From NCBI GenBank assembly GCA_963695705.1, contig CAVOHB010000009.1, forward strand, positions 744,001 to 808,000: a stretch of DNA of 64,000 nucleotides, in the 5' to 3' direction. The stretch is from JBKPNJ01 sp963695705 (lineage in GTDB: Bacteria > Actinomycetota > Actinomycetes > Propionibacteriales > Nocardioidaceae). The position numbers were made by a program, and so were the translations under genes. The notes under the pieces were generated by a model. The model saw only the letters and a list, made by a program, of their open reading frames with translations. It was not told the DNA's origin and did no database searches. Shown piece after piece: positions 61,514 to 64,000 of the stretch. Position 1 is the first letter of the stretch. Every line of letters begins with the position of its first letter.

Positions 61514-63403
61514 CTACGACGCCGCCAGCGGCTCGGGCTCGCGCGGCATGAACTGCGTCCGGTAGAGGTCGGCGTACATCCCGCCCTCGACCAGCAGCTC
61601 GTCGTGCGTCCCCCGCTGGACGACACGACCCGCGTCGACCACCAGGATCAGGTCCGCATTGCGTACGGTCGAGAGGCGGTGCGCGATGACCAGGGACGTA
61701 CGCCCCTGCAGCGCCATGTCGAGCGCCCGCTGAACGGCGACCTCCGACTCGGAGTCCAGATGGGCCGTCGCCTCGTCCAGCACGACGATCCGCGGCGCCT
61801 TGAGCAGCAGCCGGGCGATCGCGAGCCGCTGTCGCTCGCCGCCGGACAGACGGTAGCCGCGGTCGCCCACCATGGTGTTCAGCCCGTCCGGCAGGGAGGC
61901 GACGAGCGGCCAGATCTGCGCGGCCCGCAGCGCGTCCTCGATCTCGTCGTCGGTGGCATCCGGGCGCGCGTACTGCAGGTTGCCGCGAATCGTGGCGTGG
62001 AACATGTGGGCGTCCTGGGTGACGTACCCGATCGCCTGGTGCAGGGAGTCCAGCGACGCGTCGCGGACGTCGACGCCACCTACCTTGACTGCACCGCCGG
62101 TGACGTCGTAAAGCCGGGCCACCAGGTGCGTGATCGTCGTCTTGCCGGCCCCGGAGGGCCCGACCAGCGCGACCAGCTGACCGGGCTCGGCGACGAAGCT
62201 GACGTCGTGCAGGACATCGGTGCCGGCGCGGGAGTCCAGCACGGCAACGGATTCCAGGCTCGCCAGTGAGATCTCGTCGGCACTCGGGTAACGGAAGTCC
62301 ACGTGTGAGAACTCCACCGTCGCTCTCTGCTCGGGGAGCGCATCCGGCTCCTCCCGCTCGACGATCATCGGCTCGAGGTCGAGGACCTCGAAGACGCGCT
62401 CGAACGAGACCAGTGCGGTCATCACGTCGACGCGGACGTTGGCGAGAGCCGTCAACGGGCCGTACAGCCGACTCATCAGCGCAGCAAGGGCGAGCAGCGT
62501 ACCGACGCTCAGCGAGCCTTGCGCCGCCAGCACACCGCCGACGCCGTAGACGACGGCTGTCGCGACCGCGGCGACGAGGGTCAGCGCGGAGAAGAAGATG
62601 CGGCCGATCATCGCGATCCGGACACCGAGGTCGCGTACCCGCGCCGACCTCGCGCCGAACTCGACGTCCTCGGAGGCCTGCTGACCGAACAGCTTGACCA
62701 GCAGGGCGCCACCGACGTTGAACCGCTCGGTCATCATCGTCGACATGTCGGCGTTCTGCTGCATCTGCTCGTACGTGAGACCCGACAACCTCCGCCCGGC
62801 CCACTTCGCGGGGAGAAGGAAGACGGGCAGCATCGCGATGGCGATCAGCGTGATCTGCCAGGAGAGCACCAGCATGGCGACACCGACCAGTAGCAGGCTG
62901 ATGATGTTGCTGACCACGCCCGAGAGGGTTGAGGTGAACGCGCGCTGCGCGCCGATCACGTCGTTGTTGAGACGCGAGACCAGTGCGCCGGTCTGGGTAC
63001 GGGTGAAGAACGCCAGCGGCATCCGCTGCACGTGGGAAAAAACCCGGACACGGAGGTCGTAGATCAGACCTTCACCGATCCGGGCGGAGTACCAGCGCTC
63101 GATCAGCGTCAAGCCGGCCTGGACGAACGCCAGCAGGCCGATCGCCAGCGCGAGCCAGGTGACCAGCACCGAGTCCTGCTTGAGGACACCGTCGTCGACG
63201 ATGCTCTTGAACAACAGGGGTGTGACGACCGCCAGCGATGCGTCCACGATGGTGAACGCCAGGAACAGCACGATCTGCTTGAGGTACGGCCGGGCGAAGG
63301 CGGCGATCCGCCGCAGCGTGCCGGGAGCGAGCTGGTGCTTGGTGATCTCGGAGTCAGCGGAATAGGAGTGCCGAGCCCGGGCGGCTCCCATGTTCACGCT
63401 CAC
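61514..63403 (-). CDS. ABC exporter (fused membrane and ATP-binding domains)
   Basis: A 629-aa half-transporter, expected to dimerise. The N-terminal membrane domain (about 35-330, six helices; 'GALVSRLNNDVIGAQRAFTS') is followed by the ATPase (about 365-610): Walker A 'GPSGAGKTTITHLVARL', signature 'LSGGERQRLAIARLLL', Walker B 'IVVLDEATAHLD', and 'VIAHRLSTVRNADLILVVD'. This is the MsbA/lipid and drug exporter class; the substrate is unknown. GTG at 63403 with GGAAGGGGG upstream. It is 18 bp upstream of the SDR gene on the same strand. Confidence 0.92.
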   Translation of the reverse strand: MSVNMGAARARHSYSADSEITKHQLAPGTLRRIAAFARPYLKQIVLFLAFTIVDASLAVVTPLLFKSIVDDGVLKQDSVLVTWLALAIGLLAFVQAGLTLIERWYSARIGEGLIYDLRVRVFSHVQRMPLAFFTRTQTGALVSRLNNDVIGAQRAFTSTLSGVVSNIISLLLVGVAMLVLSWQITLIAIAMLPVFLLPAKWAGRRLSGLTYEQMQQNADMSTMMTERFNVGGALLVKLFGQQASEDVEFGARSARVRDLGVRIAMIGRIFFSALTLVAAVATAVVYGVGGVLAAQGSLSVGTLLALAALMSRLYGPLTALANVRVDVMTALVSFERVFEVLDLEPMIVEREEPDALPEQRATVEFSHVDFRYPSADEISLASLESVAVLDSRAGTDVLHDVSFVAEPGQLVALVGPSGAGKTTITHLVARLYDVTGGAVKVGGVDVRDASLDSLHQAIGYVTQDAHMFHATIRGNLQYARPDATDDEIEDALRAAQIWPLVASLPDGLNTMVGDRGYRLSGGERQRLAIARLLLKAPRIVVLDEATAHLDSESEVAVQRALDMALQGRTSLVIAHRLSTVRNADLILVVDAGRVVQRGTHDELLVEGGMYADLYRTQFMPREPEPLAAS

Positions 63404-63436
63404 GGCGACCCCCTTCCACGTTTACAGGTCGAAACG

Positions 63437-64000
63437 TCAACGTGGCAGCGGGTCTTTTTCTTCCCCTGCAAGCGCCAGCGCGCGGAGTCGACGGGTCTGC
63501 GCGGCCCCCTCGCGAGCCCGCTGGCCGTCATAGTCCCCGTTCGTGGCGGCGAGCAGCAGCGCCTTCGTCTCAGTGACGGCGCCGGCCGGAACCGAGAGCA
63601 GTGCTGCGCACAGATCGCGCACCGTGCCCGCCAGCTCGGTACGCGGCACGACGGCATTGACCAGCCCGATCCGTGCCGCTTCGGCGGCGGCCACCCACCG
63701 GGCGGTGGCACACATCTCGAGCGCCCGCGCATACCCGACGAGCTCGACCAGCGGCTTGGTCCCGGCGAGGTCGGGCACCAGGCCAAGTGCCGGCTCGCGC
63801 ATGCAGAACCTGGCGTCGTCGGCGGCGACCCGCAGGTCGCAGGCCAGGGCGAGCTGGAAGCCCGCGCCCACCGCCTCCCCCTGCACCGCGGCGATGCTGA
63901 TCCAGCGCGGGTCACGCCACCAGACGAAGCCCTCCTGGTAACGCGCGATGGTCGTGGCGATCGTGGCGTCGTCGTGCGTGGCCAGCCCGAGCAGCGACTC
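63437..64000 (-). CDS. Enoyl-CoA hydratase/isomerase, partial at window end
   Basis: The C-terminal ~187 residues of a crotonase-family protein; the start is beyond the window. 'IAAVQGEAVGAGFQLALACD' holds the oxyanion-hole glycines, 'DARFCMREPALGLVPD' is the second CoA-site motif and 'AARIGLVNAVV' follows. It hydrates or isomerises acyl-CoA; the exact substrate is open. It is upstream of the ABC exporter on the same strand (33-bp gap). Confidence 0.88.
   Translation of the reverse strand, partial: ESLLGLATHDDATIATTIARYQEGFVWWRDPRWISIAAVQGEAVGAGFQLALACDLRVAADDARFCMREPALGLVPDLAGTKPLVELVGYARALEMCATARWVAAAEAARIGLVNAVVPRTELAGTVRDLCAALLSVPAGAVTETKALLLAATNGDYDGQRAREGAAQTRRLRALALAGEEKDPLPR

Overview
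The window is 64 kb of very GC-rich, densely coded DNA with frequent GTG/TTG starts and 4-bp ATGA/GTGA/TTGA gene overlaps. It looks like the chromosome of an actinobacterium. Support for this: an Rv2578c-type radical SAM protein, a SerB2-type phosphoserine phosphatase beside an ABC ATPase, an InhA/MabA-type fatty acid reductase pair, a DUF3099 protein, two DUF664 (DinB-fold) proteins and a long HrpA helicase. The order or family cannot be fixed from the sequence alone. No rRNA, tRNA, prophage or complete insertion sequence was seen.

Layout. 0-13 kb: SHOCT membrane protein, CPA2-type antiporter, a decayed GMC oxidoreductase, a DUF2254 membrane protein behind a possible 13-codon leader ORF, a truncated lipB, an MMPL exporter divergent from a tandem-domain MarR regulator, a phosphoribosyltransferase, an MBL hydrolase, a cysteine-desulfurase-like enzyme, and a radical SAM gene with a truncated upstream copy of its own 5' end. 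13-22 kb: acylphosphatase/LtrA, HrpA, MOSC, xylulokinase, PAP2. 22-30 kb: a glycine betaine/choline-type ABC operon, peptide deformylase, a GAF-PAS-GGDEF diguanylate cyclase, a TrmH-type methyltransferase and CysG. 30-40 kb: PEBP protein, a three-gene ABC-2 exporter, an alpha/beta hydrolase, a TauE-SPFH-NfeD membrane cluster, and the ABC ATPase/SerB2 block. 40-48 kb: a cyanophycin-like locus (cyanophycinase, cyanophycin synthetase, and a second Mur ligase lacking the ATP-grasp domain, flanked by two DUF664 genes). 48-64 kb: nitronate monooxygenase, FabI/InhA, FabG/MabA, dodecin, XRE regulator plus Fe(III)-type ABC importer, MoaA-HypC-DUF6390, SURF1, Sir2/SDR, an ABC exporter and a partial enoyl-CoA hydratase.

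The most unusual signals are two. First, a family of dispersed non-coding repeats: two ~350-bp copies in inverted orientation, 25 kb apart (34.4 and 59.5 kb), each ending in three TGTCGGAT units spaced about 21 bp, plus a third locus (44.76 kb) that has only the triple-unit end. The units replace or form the 3' ends of neighbouring genes. Second, the two-gene CphA plus stand-alone Mur-ligase arrangement. Three genes between 47.7 and 55.1 kb each carry one apparent +1 base, which may be real pseudogenisation or assembly error.
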